Below are positions 32,953 through 42,344 of a stretch of DNA of 64,000 nt, one piece after another. Below the pieces are notes generated by a model, which saw only the letters and a program-made list of their open reading frames with translations, was not told the origin of the DNA and ran no database searches. Numbering within the stretch: the first letter of the stretch is position 1; each line of letters opens with the position of its first letter. The translations under genes were made by a program, and so were the position numbers. Source of the stretch: Bacillota bacterium (GTDB taxonomy: Bacteria; Bacillota; Ch66; Ch109); the NCBI GenBank assembly GCA_013178275.1, contig JABLWZ010000019.1, positions 62,001 to 126,000 on the forward strand, given 5' to 3'.

Positions 32953-33507
32953 TTGTCTTTCCGGGAACTGCGTTGGGCCCCGGTCCTGGTAATCCTTACG
33001 CTCACCGTCGGTCTGTTGATGGGGGCCAACAGTTTTTACCACCGGGCCTATATCGATACCCCAATGAAGCGCATAATGGATGCCCACCCCGAGGTAAAGT
33101 CGTGGTCGCTCGATAAAGAGGGAAAGCAGAACACCCTCACTGTGAAACTCGGGACCGTCGACAACCTTCTGGAGACCTGCACTATCATCCAGAAGGAGGT
33201 CGAGCCATACCTGGGCAAAGACGGATGGCAGATGCGGGTCACCGATGAGAGGTCCGACGATCTCGAACAGGTTTTCTACTCCATGCAGTACGTGGTTTAC
33301 GAAGCCCTGACCCAGGGCAACTTTACATTTTTGGCCGACACCTTAAAGCGGGAAGCGGCCAGGGCCGGATTGGACAGCAGCGCGATCTACGTCAACAGCT
33401 ACAACCTTTACATCCAGATGAAAAAGGACGGAGTCAGCCTGTACGAGGTACTCCCCCGCAAGGTGGATGATAAACCGCCGGTACTGATTATAGGCGGCAG
33501 CGAATAA
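32953..33507 (+). CDS. Hypothetical exported/membrane-anchored protein
   Basis: TTG start after GGAGG; N-terminal TM (WAPVLVILTLTVGLLMGANSF). Confidence 0.65.
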   Translation: MSFRELRWAPVLVILTLTVGLLMGANSFYHRAYIDTPMKRIMDAHPEVKSWSLDKEGKQNTLTVKLGTVDNLLETCTIIQKEVEPYLGKDGWQMRVTDERSDDLEQVFYSMQYVVYEALTQGNFTFLADTLKREAARAGLDSSAIYVNSYNLYIQMKKDGVSLYEVLPRKVDDKPPVLIIGGSE

Positions 33508-33525
33508 TAGGAGGATGGAAAGCCG

Positions 33526-35022
33526 ATGCAAAACCGGAGGGTGGGCGAGGTGCTCGTCGGTGCTGGTCTGGGAGTGCTTCTTTACCTGTTGGTAACTGGA
33601 TATAACATCATTCCGCTGCTGGCCGTAATCGGGCTCGGCGGGCTGCTGTACTTTTTCCTGGAACAGAAGGGAGTACTGCACAACTCCAGCATGGTCAACA
33701 GCGCCCCCCGGGTGGAACTCCCCTTCGAGGACATCGGCGGGCAGGAAACTGCCAAGCAGGAGATCAAGGAGGCCCTGGAGTTCATCCTGCACATGGACCA
33801 GGTACAGAAGATGGGTATCCGGCCGCTGCGGGGGATACTCCTGACCGGTCCGCCAGGGACCGGCAAGACCCTCCTGGCCAAGGCCGCGGCTTCCTATACC
33901 AACTCGGCCTACGTCGCCGTCAGCGGTAGTGAGTTCATAGAAATCTACGCGGGCGTTGGCGCGCAGCGGGTTCGCAACCTTTTTAAGTCTGCGCGTGAAA
34001 TGGCCAAGAAAATGGGGAAATCGAGTTCCATCATCTTTATCGACGAGATAGAGGTGCTCGGCGGCAAGCGTGGATCGCACGCCAGCCACCTGGAGTACGA
34101 CCAGACCCTGAATCAGCTGCTGGTAGAGATGGACGGCATCGCCACCGAGGACAAGACCCGCATCCTTTTGATAGGAGCAACCAACCGTATGGACCTGCTG
34201 GACCCGGCACTGCTCAGACCAGGCCGGTTTGACCGTCAGGTGAGGGTGGAACTCCCTGACCGGCACGGACGGCTGGAGATACTTAAGCTTCACTGCCGCA
34301 ACAAACCGCTGGCGGATGATGTGAACCTGGAACAGATAGCCAAGGAGGCTTTCGGGTTTTCCGGCGCGCACCTGGAGAGCGTGGCGAACGAGGCGGCGGT
34401 CCTGGCGCTCAGGGAGAACTCGCCCCAGATACACCAGGAACACCTGCGGGAGGCCATCGAAAAGGTTATCATGGGAGAGAAAATGGACCGCACCCCCTCG
34501 GACGAGGAGCTTCAGCGGGTGGCGGTTCACGAGGCGGGACACGCTATTATCAGCGAGCTGGTACGTCCGAACTCGGTGGCGAGGGTGACCATCACACCTC
34601 GGGGTTCGGCGCTCGGATACGTAAGGAGGACCCCGGAACAGGATCAGTACCTGTACACCCGCTCCTTCCTGGAGAAGCAGATCATGATCTGCCTGGGCGG
34701 GGCGATAGCAGAAGAGATAATCATGGGCGAGAGGAGCACCGGGGCGACCGGTGACTTCGAGGAGGCTGTACGAATGGCCCGGAGGATCATCACCTCCGGC
34801 ATCTCCCACCTGGGGATAATCTGTCAGGAGTCTATCTCGCAGGAGGTGCTGAGCCAGGCCATCCGATCCATCATCACCGCTCAGGAACAGGTGGTGCGGC
34901 AGCTGCTCTACAACTGCCGCAGCTGCAACGCCGCCATAGCCCGCCTGCTGGTCGAGAACGAGACCGTGGCCGGGGAACAGCTGCGCCAGTACCTGAGTCC
35001 CGGCCTGCAGATAGGCGCCTAA
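33526..35022 (+). CDS. FtsH-like AAA ATP-dependent zinc metalloprotease
   Basis: GILLTGPPGTGKTLLAKA, SIIFIDEIEVLGGKR, RPGRFDRQVRVELPDRHGR, HEAGHAI; two short N-terminal TMs. Confidence 0.9.
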   Translation: MQNRRVGEVLVGAGLGVLLYLLVTGYNIIPLLAVIGLGGLLYFFLEQKGVLHNSSMVNSAPRVELPFEDIGGQETAKQEIKEALEFILHMDQVQKMGIRPLRGILLTGPPGTGKTLLAKAAASYTNSAYVAVSGSEFIEIYAGVGAQRVRNLFKSAREMAKKMGKSSSIIFIDEIEVLGGKRGSHASHLEYDQTLNQLLVEMDGIATEDKTRILLIGATNRMDLLDPALLRPGRFDRQVRVELPDRHGRLEILKLHCRNKPLADDVNLEQIAKEAFGFSGAHLESVANEAAVLALRENSPQIHQEHLREAIEKVIMGEKMDRTPSDEELQRVAVHEAGHAIISELVRPNSVARVTITPRGSALGYVRRTPEQDQYLYTRSFLEKQIMICLGGAIAEEIIMGERSTGATGDFEEAVRMARRIITSGISHLGIICQESISQEVLSQAIRSIITAQEQVVRQLLYNCRSCNAAIARLLVENETVAGEQLRQYLSPGLQIGA

Positions 35023-35038
35023 AATATTAGACCCGGCA

Positions 35039-35135
35039 GCAGATGATCCCGTATGCGGGATCATTTGTATTTTATGGAAGTTTTTCTATAGATGATCCCG
35101 TACGGATTATTTGTATTTTATGGAGTCTTTCTATA
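35039..35135 (+). repeat. Tandem imperfect duplication of a terminator-like unit
   Basis: AGATGATCCCGTATGCGGGATCATTTGTATTTTATGGAAGTTTTTCTAT / AGATGATCCCGTACGGATTATTTGTATTTTATGGAGTCTTTCTAT. Confidence 0.75.
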
Positions 35136-35175
35136 AAATTAGGATAAAGTTGTTATTTCATTTCGAGGTGAATCG

Positions 35176-35673
35176 ATGCCGTTCTATGATGACCCTATAG
35201 ATGAACTAGCCTTGAGGCTGGGGGAGAAGCTGCGCTCCAGGGGGCTCACCATCTCCCTGGCCGAGTCCTGCACGGGCGGTTGGCTGTCGGCCGCTGTCAC
35301 CTCCGCTGCCGGCAGTTCGGACTACTTTTTCGGCTCCCTGGTCACTTACAGCAACCAGGCCAAAATCGGACTGCTGGGGGTTGACCCTCTCACCCTGGAA
35401 AGGCAGGGAGCGGTGAGCCCGGACACTGCGAGGGAGATGGCGGACAATGTGCGGGCGCGCTGCGGCACCGATATCGGCCTTTCCATCACTGGGATAGCCG
35501 GCCCCAGCGGAGGCAGCCCCGAAAAACCGGTCGGACTGGTCTACCTGGGTATCTCAGCCAAGGACTCCATCCTGGTGCGCCGGGAGCTGTTTCAGGGGTC
35601 GCGGCGGGAAATCCGCCGCTCCTCGGTAAAAACGGCCCTGTGCTGGCTTATAGAACTTGTAGACGGGTGGTGA
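35176..35673 (+). CDS. CinA C-terminal (nicotinamide-nucleotide amidase) family
   Basis: SLAESCTGGWLSAAVTSAAGSSDYFFGSLVTYSN, GIAGPSGGSPEKPVGLVY. Confidence 0.93.
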   Translation: MPFYDDPIDELALRLGEKLRSRGLTISLAESCTGGWLSAAVTSAAGSSDYFFGSLVTYSNQAKIGLLGVDPLTLERQGAVSPDTAREMADNVRARCGTDIGLSITGIAGPSGGSPEKPVGLVYLGISAKDSILVRRELFQGSRREIRRSSVKTALCWLIELVDGW

Positions 35674-36257
35674 AAGCTATTTCGAATCCACGTTTGTTTA
35701 TCGCCATCAACCCACCTTTAGCGGTCCGTGAGCTGCTTTTCAAATGGCAGTCGCGCCTACACGTATCCGGCCTCCTCGTCAAGTGGGTGGAGAAGCAGAA
35801 CCTTCACCTCACCCTGGAATTCCTCGGGGATACCGAGTGGGAGAAGGTCGAAGGGCTCAAGGAGGTATTATCGAAAGCGGCCGGTCAGTCCTCGGCTTTC
35901 TCGCTCGCTGTAAAGGGTATGGGCACCTTCCCCAACCTGAAACAGCCCAGGGTCATCTGGATGGGCCTGACCGGCCAGCTGGAAGAACTCACCCACCTGC
36001 AGCGGAATGTCCGCCAGGGGCTTACCGAGCAGGGATACTATTTCGATAAAAAACCTTTTCGGCCCCACCTTACCCTGGGCCGGGTCCGGGACGCGGCTCC
36101 CGCTTTCGACCGCCAACTGCTGCAGGAGGTATTCACCTCCGCTGGAGCCATCGATTCCCCGGAGTGGAGGGTCGAACGGATAGACCTGATGCAGAGCGAG
36201 CTGGGGAGGCCAGGCCCCAGGTACACCGTCCTGGAAAGTTTTCCGCTTCGGACTTGA
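35670..36257 (+). CDS. thpR: RNA 2',3'-cyclic phosphodiesterase (ThpR/LigT)
   Basis: RLFIAINPP, HLTLEFLGDT and HLTLGRV (two HxTx motifs). Confidence 0.92.
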   Translation: MKAISNPRLFIAINPPLAVRELLFKWQSRLHVSGLLVKWVEKQNLHLTLEFLGDTEWEKVEGLKEVLSKAAGQSSAFSLAVKGMGTFPNLKQPRVIWMGLTGQLEELTHLQRNVRQGLTEQGYYFDKKPFRPHLTLGRVRDAAPAFDRQLLQEVFTSAGAIDSPEWRVERIDLMQSELGRPGPRYTVLESFPLRT

Positions 36258-36303
36258 CAATACTATCCAGGGCTGTCTATAATATACTACGAACACATGT
36301 TTT
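36254..36303 (+). promoter_or_regulatory. recA promoter with LexA/DinR box
   Basis: TTGACA-N18-TATAAT followed by CGAACACATGTTTT (36290-36303), near Gram-positive SOS box CGAAC-N4-GTTC. Confidence 0.7.
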
Positions 36304-36337
36304 GTTTTAAGGTATAAATATTTGAGGAGATGAGGGC

Positions 36338-37366
36338 ATGTCAGATAAACAGAAGGCGCTGGACGCGGCACTGAGTTCCATCGAAAAGCAGTTTGGCAAG
36401 GGATCGATCATGAAGCTGGGAGAGTCCACCAAGTTGAACGTGGAGATAATCCCGACCGGTTCGCTTTCCCTCGATATGGCCCTGGGGGTGGGCGGGGTGC
36501 CCCGGGGAAGGGTGATCGAGATATTCGGCCCGGAGTCCTCGGGGAAAACCACGGTGGCCCTGCACGTGGTTGCCGAAGCGCAGAGGGCCGGCGGGCTGGC
36601 TGCCTTTATCGACGCTGAACACGCCCTCGACCCGATGTATGCCCGTAAGCTGGGGGTGGACATCGAGAATCTCCTGGTTTCCCAGCCCGATACCGGGGAA
36701 CAGGCCCTGGAGATCGCGGAAGCCCTGGTGAGGAGCGGCGCCATCGACGTTGTGGTGATCGACTCGGTCGCCGCACTGGTTCCACGGGCGGAGCTGGAGG
36801 GCGAGATGGGGGATTCCCATGTCGGGCTGCAGGCCCGCCTGATGTCGCAGGCCCTGCGCAAGCTCACCGGCTCCATCTCCAAGTCCAGAACCAGCGCCAT
36901 CTTTATCAACCAGATCAGGGAGAAGGTAGGGGTCATGTTCGGCAACCCGGAGGTGACCCCCGGGGGACGCGCACTCAAGTTTTACGCCTCGGTCCGCCTG
37001 GAGGTCAGGAAGGTGGAGTCGATAAAGCAGGGATCGGATATAGTGGGCAACCGGACCCGGGTCAAGGTGGTCAAGAATAAGGTTGCGCCTCCCTTTCGTC
37101 AGGCGGAGTTTGACATCATGTACGGCGAGGGTATCTCCCGGGAAGGCGGGATCATCGATATCGGGGTAGAACTCGACATTGTCAACAAGAGCGGGACCTG
37201 GTACTCCTACGAGGGCGACCGGCTCGGCCAGGGTAAAGAGAATGCCAAGGATTTCCTTCGGGAGCACCCGGAAACCGCCGCCCGAATCGAAGAAAAGATT
37301 CGACAGTCTATCGGTCACTCCAATGTAACGCTGATAGCCGGCGAGAGCGGTTCCTCCCCCGACTGA
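36338..37366 (+). CDS. recA: Recombinase RecA
   Basis: [57 protein letters not shown]. Confidence 0.98.
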   Translation: MSDKQKALDAALSSIEKQFGKGSIMKLGESTKLNVEIIPTGSLSLDMALGVGGVPRGRVIEIFGPESSGKTTVALHVVAEAQRAGGLAAFIDAEHALDPMYARKLGVDIENLLVSQPDTGEQALEIAEALVRSGAIDVVVIDSVAALVPRAELEGEMGDSHVGLQARLMSQALRKLTGSISKSRTSAIFINQIREKVGVMFGNPEVTPGGRALKFYASVRLEVRKVESIKQGSDIVGNRTRVKVVKNKVAPPFRQAEFDIMYGEGISREGGIIDIGVELDIVNKSGTWYSYEGDRLGQGKENAKDFLREHPETAARIEEKIRQSIGHSNVTLIAGESGSSPD

Positions 37367-37381
37367 TTAACGATTGCAGGC

Positions 37382-37410
37382 TTGACAGAATTTGCAAAAC
37401 GTTCTAAAAT
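37382..37410 (+). promoter_or_regulatory. Strong sigma-A promoter
   Basis: TTGACA-N17-TAAAAT directly upstream of the structured 37.4-37.67 kb transcript. Confidence 0.65.
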
Positions 37411-37416
37411 AGCACG

Positions 37417-37670
37417 AGAGAGCGGGGGTTAGAATCCGAAAATCACCGGGTATGGTTTCTTATATATATACATTCCTTATATACGGCTATAAGAAGTTTT
37501 CTATCGGGGTCAGAGACCAGTGAATTGGCGAGTGCCGATAGAATAAGAATGTATGGTGGGGTATAATCATATAAGAACCGGACTAAGGCATAAATATATC
37601 CTTAGGTCGCTACGCAACCCTAGTGAAAGGCTTCTAACACAACCGAGTTCTGGCTCGGTTTTCCTTTTTT
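37417..37670 (+). ncRNA. Candidate rod-like structured RNA (6S-like architecture) with own promoter and terminator
   Basis: Nested pairings GTTAGAA/TTCTAAC, GGTTTCTTATAT/ATATAAGAACC, ATACATTCcTTAT/ATAAGAATGTAT, TTCTATCGG/CCGATAGAA; terminator AACCGAGTTCTGGCTCGGTTTTCCTTTTTT at 37641-37670. Confidence 0.5.
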
Positions 37671-37713
37671 CTCGAAACATTCGCCCATCAGGCTGTAGAA
37701 TAGGAGGTGAAGG

Positions 37714-39246
37714 ATTATAGACTTTCTTGTTTACGGAATAGTATTTTTAATTGCTATCGCACTTGGATACCTGGGTCGCAAGTTCCTGGCAGAGTCTAAG
37801 ATGAAGTCGGCCGAAGAGGCATCGAAGCGTTTGGTGGAGGAAGCCGAGAAGCAGGCGGAGGCCAAAAAACGCGAAGCCCTCCTGGAGGCTAAAGAAGAGG
37901 CTCACCAGTTAAGGACTGAGGTCGAACGCGAAAACCGCGAGAGACGAAGCGAACTGCAGCGACTGGAACGTCGCCTGCTGCAGAAGGAAGAGTCCCTGGA
38001 TCGAAAGACCGAGGCCATAGAACGCAAGGACGACGCATTACAGAAGCGTGAAACCGAGGTAGAAAAGATCAAGGAAGACCTTTCCCAGTTGCAGCAGAAA
38101 CAGTTGGTCGAGTTGGAGCGGGTATCGGGCCTTTCCTGGGAAGATGCCCGGCAGATGCTTTTGGATAAGGTCGAAAAAGAGATCCGGGTTGAAACCGCGG
38201 TGATGATCAAGGAACTGGAGAGTCAGGCCAAAGAGGAAGCGGATAAGAAGTCCCGTGAAATCGTGACCCTGGCGATTCAGAAGTGTGCTGCCGATGTGGT
38301 CGCGGAAACCACCGTTTCCGTGGTGGCGCTGCCCAACGATGAGATGAAGGGCAGGATAATCGGGCGCGAGGGAAGAAACATCCGTACCCTGGAGACCCTT
38401 ACGGGAATCGACCTGATAATTGACGATACCCCAGAGGCCGTGATACTGTCAGGTTTTGATCCCATCCGGCGCGAGGTGGCGCGGATCGCCCTGGAAAAGC
38501 TGATCCATGACGGCCGGATCCACCCGGCCAGAATCGAGGAGATGGTAGACAAGGCTCAAAAAGAGGTGGATCAGAAGATAAGGGAAGAGGGAGAACAGGC
38601 TGCATTCGATCTTGGTGTGCACAACCTGCATCCCGAACTCCTGAAACTCCTGGGCAGGCTGAAGTTCAGGACCAGTTACGGCCAGAATGTGCTCAAGCAC
38701 TCGGTCGAGGTCGCTCACCTGGCGGCTTCGATGGCGGCTGAACTGGGCGCTGACGTGGTTCTCGCCAAACGGGCCGGTCTGCTGCACGACATCGGGAAGG
38801 CGGTCGACCACGAGGTGAGCGGCCCGCACGTCACCATCGGCGGTGATCTCGCGAAAAAACACCGCGAGGGGCCGGAGGTCATCCATGCGATCATGGCTCA
38901 CCACGGGGACGTCGAGCCTCAGACCATCGAGGCGGTCCTGGTGCAGGCCGCAGATGCAATCTCCGCCGCTCGTCCGGGAGCGCGCCGGGAGACACTGGAG
39001 GCCTACATCAAGCGTCTGGAGAAGCTGGAACAGATCGCAGATTCCTTTGACGGGGTGGAGAAGTCGTACGCTATTCAGGCCGGTCGTGAGATCAGGATCA
39101 TGGTCAAACCGGAGCGCGTGGACGATGCCACTTCTATCCAGGTGGCGCGTGATATAGTAAAACGGATCGAGAGCGAACTCGAATACCCCGGTCAGATCAA
39201 GGTGATGGTGATCAGGGAGACCAGGGCGATAGATTACGCGAAATAG
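37714..39246 (+). CDS. rny: Ribonuclease Y
   Basis: KH domain ([31 protein letters not shown]), HD domain ([14 protein letters not shown]); N-terminal [24 protein letters not shown] encoded upstream of ORF-track ATG 37801, apparent ATT/ATA start after AGGAGGTGA. Confidence 0.93.
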   Translation: MIDFLVYGIVFLIAIALGYLGRKFLAESKMKSAEEASKRLVEEAEKQAEAKKREALLEAKEEAHQLRTEVERENRERRSELQRLERRLLQKEESLDRKTEAIERKDDALQKRETEVEKIKEDLSQLQQKQLVELERVSGLSWEDARQMLLDKVEKEIRVETAVMIKELESQAKEEADKKSREIVTLAIQKCAADVVAETTVSVVALPNDEMKGRIIGREGRNIRTLETLTGIDLIIDDTPEAVILSGFDPIRREVARIALEKLIHDGRIHPARIEEMVDKAQKEVDQKIREEGEQAAFDLGVHNLHPELLKLLGRLKFRTSYGQNVLKHSVEVAHLAASMAAELGADVVLAKRAGLLHDIGKAVDHEVSGPHVTIGGDLAKKHREGPEVIHAIMAHHGDVEPQTIEAVLVQAADAISAARPGARRETLEAYIKRLEKLEQIADSFDGVEKSYAIQAGREIRIMVKPERVDDATSIQVARDIVKRIESELEYPGQIKVMVIRETRAIDYAK

Positions 39247-39290
39247 AACTGGCTTAGACCAAATCTAATATGTCTTAACTGGAAAACATT

Positions 39291-39323
39291 ACGGGGCGGG
39301 ACTGCTTTCGCCCCGTATTCTGT
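39291..39323 (+). terminator. Rho-independent terminator after rny
   Basis: ACGGGGCGGGACTGCTTTCGCCCCGT. Confidence 0.55.
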
Positions 39324-39421
39324 TTCCAGCACCATTAAAAAAGAGGATTTTAAGCCGTTTTCGCGAATTTGTACAGGATGTCTTGTTATATTACTCGGTC
39401 TCGAAAGGAGCATTCGGTGGA

Positions 39422-39931
39422 ATGACAGCATTATTCAAGAACAACGGCGCCAGGGCTTTGAGCATGGATGACCTTTTAATCTCGATCATGCTTCGATATC
39501 CGGAGATCGGGACCGTGAAGTACAACCCCCGGTACAAGTTTCTGCAGTTTACCTTTATCATCCTGGAGAGTCTCGATAGGCAGCGGCTGGAGGATTTTGC
39601 CGTACTGCTTCCCAAGGCGCTCGATGCATACAGCTACTTGGAAAAGCGCCGGCCGGGTAAAATAAAGGTGGAGTACAGTATCGAAGGCGGTGTAACCCTC
39701 GTGATGGTGACACGCGATGTCGATACCCTTAACCCCGATGAGATAACCTTCGTGGTGGAGTTCTTCAAGGACTGGTTCGATACCGAATCGCGGGAAGACG
39801 TTTTCGAAGAGGAAATACTGTTCCAGGAAGAGATCATCCGCCAGTCCCTGGAGCAGACCAAAAAGACCAGGAACAGCAGGTCCACCATCGCCCTGAGGGA
39901 AGAAGGACAGGTTATTGTTTACAACAAGTAG
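39422..39931 (+). CDS. Hypothetical conserved protein
   Basis: ATG with upstream AAGGAG; between rny and ymdB (ORF track start 39383). Confidence 0.6.
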   Translation: MTALFKNNGARALSMDDLLISIMLRYPEIGTVKYNPRYKFLQFTFIILESLDRQRLEDFAVLLPKALDAYSYLEKRRPGKIKVEYSIEGGVTLVMVTRDVDTLNPDEITFVVEFFKDWFDTESREDVFEEEILFQEEIIRQSLEQTKKTRNSRSTIALREEGQVIVYNK

Positions 39932-39961
39932 CTCCACCGGCTGGAATGGAGGAACGGTCTC

Positions 39962-40741
39962 TTGAACATAATGCTGATCGGTGACATCGTCGGTCGCCCG
40001 GGAAGAAGGATAGTCAAGGAACTCCTCCCCGGCCTGATAGACGAGCACCAGCTCGACCTGGTTATAGCCAACGGCGAGAACGCCGCCGGCGGGAGCGGCA
40101 TAACCGGCGAACTCGCGGAAGAGCTTTTTTCCAGCGGCATAGACGTGATCACCACCGGCAACCACGTCTGGGATAAAAAAGAAATCATCCCCTACCTGGA
40201 AACAGAAGAGAAGATAATACGCCCCGCCAACTACCCCCCGGGCACCCCCGGGCAGGGTAGTCTCGTCATAACCGTTAACCGCAACTCCCGGATCGGCATC
40301 ATCAATCTCTCGGGGAGGGTTTTTCTAAACGCCCTGGACTGTCCCTTCCGAAAGGCCGACACCCTGATCGAACAGATAAAACAGCAGACCCCGGTCATCA
40401 TCGTCGATTTCCACGCGGAAGCTACATCTGAAAAGCAGGCCTTTGGCTGGTACCTCGACGGGAGGGTGAGCGCGGTCGTCGGGACTCACACCCATATACA
40501 GACCGCGGACGAGAGGATTCTCCCCGGGGAGACCGCCTATATCACCGATGTGGGAATGACCGGCCCCCGCGATTCGGTCCTGGGGGTGAAAACCGAGATG
40601 GTTATCCAGCGATTCATCACCCAACTGCCCAACCGCTTCGAGGTAGCGGGCGGGGTCAACCAGTTGAACGCGGTGGTCGTCGGAGTCAATGCCGCCAACG
40701 GCAGGGCTCACTTCATAAAGCGCATTCAGCGCTACCTCTGA
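39962..40741 (+). CDS. ymdB: YmdB-family metallophosphoesterase (TIGR00282-like)
   Basis: IMLIGDIVGRPGRRIVKELLPGL, ANGENAAGGSGIT, GNHVWDKKEI, VGTHTHIQTAD. Confidence 0.93.
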   Translation: MNIMLIGDIVGRPGRRIVKELLPGLIDEHQLDLVIANGENAAGGSGITGELAEELFSSGIDVITTGNHVWDKKEIIPYLETEEKIIRPANYPPGTPGQGSLVITVNRNSRIGIINLSGRVFLNALDCPFRKADTLIEQIKQQTPVIIVDFHAEATSEKQAFGWYLDGRVSAVVGTHTHIQTADERILPGETAYITDVGMTGPRDSVLGVKTEMVIQRFITQLPNRFEVAGGVNQLNAVVVGVNAANGRAHFIKRIQRYL

Positions 40742-40804
40742 TGGTCTTATTTAAAAATATAAGCACTATTGTAATAAAATTATCTAAAAAACCACTGGTC
40801 GAAA

Positions 40805-40830
40805 AAGGATTTTTAAACGGTTCCTAGAAT
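40805..40830 (+). promoter_or_regulatory. Candidate SigH promoter of spoVS
   Basis: AAGGATTT-N12-TAGAAT upstream of spoVS; close to the SigH consensus (RnAGGAwWW / RnnGAAT). Confidence 0.5.
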
Positions 40831-40897
40831 ATAATAAAGTGGGTGCAAACGTAGAAAAATTCGAACAATTATACCAAGTTCTGAGGAGGGCAGCCCG

Positions 40898-41158
40898 ATG
40901 GAAGTTTTAAAGGTCTCAGCCAAGTCCAGCCCCAACTCGGTAGCGGGCGCACTGGCCGGAGTTTTAAGAGAAAAAGGGTCGGCTGAAATCCAGGCCATAG
41001 GCGCCGGTGCCCTGAATCAAGCAGTAAAGGCTGTGGCTATCGCGAGGGGATTTGTCGCTCCGAGTGGTGTGGACCTGGTATGTATACCAGCGTTTACTGA
41101 CATAGTTATTGACGGACAGGAGAGGACTGCCATTAAGTTGATCGTTGAACCCCGATAA
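40898..41158 (+). CDS. spoVS: Stage V sporulation protein S
   Basis: MEVLKVSAKSSPNSVAGALAGVLREKGSAEIQAIGAGALNQAVKAVAIARGFVAPSGVDLVCIPAF. Confidence 0.97.
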   Translation: MEVLKVSAKSSPNSVAGALAGVLREKGSAEIQAIGAGALNQAVKAVAIARGFVAPSGVDLVCIPAFTDIVIDGQERTAIKLIVEPR

Positions 41159-41182
41159 CCGTCCGTAATCAATAAAAATATT

Positions 41183-41213
41183 CCAGGGCGAAGAGCCTTG
41201 GGATATTTTTTTA
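41183..41213 (+). terminator. Terminator after spoVS
   Basis: CCAGGGCGAAGAGCCTTGG then TATTTTTTTA. Confidence 0.6.
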
Positions 41214-41245
41214 CGCTATCAGAAAGTATATAAGGGAACTTTCTG

Positions 41246-41332
41246 ATGCAAGTAAGTGCAACTAAGGCTCTCGCCTTCGTCAATGACTTGGCGAAAGACA
41301 AGTTTTTCTTTGCGTTCTATGGAGGTTTTTAA
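41246..41332 (+). CDS. Candidate 28-aa upstream/leader ORF MQVSATKALAFVNDLAKDKFFFAFYGGF, stop overlapping dipeptidase start (TAATG)
   Basis: ATG after AAGGGA; homologous segment at 46096-46161. Confidence 0.4.
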   Translation: MQVSATKALAFVNDLAKDKFFFAFYGGF

Positions 41333-42288
41333 TGGATAAGACCAGACCGGTCGATTCTTATTTCATCTGCGACGCCCACGCCGATACCCTGAGCCGGGGG
41401 GTAAAAAAGCGGAGCGACCTGTACGATTTTCCCGAGGCCCAGCTCGATCTCCGGAGGCTCGAGGAGAGCGGGGTACGGCTCCAGTTCTTCGCGGTATTCG
41501 TAAACCCCGCCCAAAACCCGGCCGGGGAGAAAAAGCCTTACCTGGAACAGATAGACTACTACCGCGAACAGCTTATAAAACACCGTAAACGGCTGAAGCC
41601 GGTCCTGAGCAGCGACGACCTTCCGACACCTTCCTCGCCTTTCCTGGTCCACAGCCTGCTCTCGGTGGAGGGAGGGGAATGCCTGGAAGGTCAGGTTTAT
41701 AACCTGGATCTGCTGTACGAACAAGGGGTGCGCAGCCTGGGATTGACCTGGAACTACAACAACCAACTCGGTCACGGGGCCTCGGACCGCAGCGGCCAGG
41801 GGCTGACCGGATTCGGCCGCCGGGTCATCGCCGCCATGAACAACCGGGGCATGCTGGTCGACGCGGCCCACCTCTCGGAAGCGACCTTCTGGGAGACCCT
41901 GGACCGCTCTGAGGTGCCGATAATCGTCTCCCATTCCTGCTGTCGGGCCCTGAACGATCACCCCCGCAATCTATCCGACCGCCAAATGGAGGCGCTGGCA
42001 GGGCGGGGCGGCCTTATGGGCATAACCCTGGTCAACGATTTCTTAGGCGAGGAACCCGGCGTCGAGCGGTTTATCGATCACATCATTCATGCCGTGCGGG
42101 TCATGGGCCCAGAGCATGTGGCCATCGGCAGCGATTTCGATGGGGTGGAGGTGCCGGTGCCGGGCCTGGAGGACGCGAGCCGGCTGCCGTCGATAGCAAC
42201 GGGTATGCTCCGCCGGGGTATAAGGGCCGAAACCGCTGCCCAAGTACTGGGAGGCAACCTCTTACGCCTCCTGGGATCGATCATCTGA
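41332..42288 (+). CDS. Membrane dipeptidase (renal dipeptidase family, M19)
   Basis: CDAHADTLSRG, VDAAHLSEATFWETL, ISHSCCRAL, IGSDFDGV. Confidence 0.93.
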   Translation: MDKTRPVDSYFICDAHADTLSRGVKKRSDLYDFPEAQLDLRRLEESGVRLQFFAVFVNPAQNPAGEKKPYLEQIDYYREQLIKHRKRLKPVLSSDDLPTPSSPFLVHSLLSVEGGECLEGQVYNLDLLYEQGVRSLGLTWNYNNQLGHGASDRSGQGLTGFGRRVIAAMNNRGMLVDAAHLSEATFWETLDRSEVPIIVSHSCCRALNDHPRNLSDRQMEALAGRGGLMGITLVNDFLGEEPGVERFIDHIIHAVRVMGPEHVAIGSDFDGVEVPVPGLEDASRLPSIATGMLRRGIRAETAAQVLGGNLLRLLGSII

Positions 42289-42344
42289 TCCATACCCCCA
42301 AAAGGCTTGTAGTTTAAGATCTTTAGTGATAGATTGTTTTCGAG

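Noticed and set aside
33343-35064. 573-aa minus-strand ORF
   Set aside because: Antisense to the FtsH-like gene; sequence composition typical of shadow ORFs in GC-rich coding DNA
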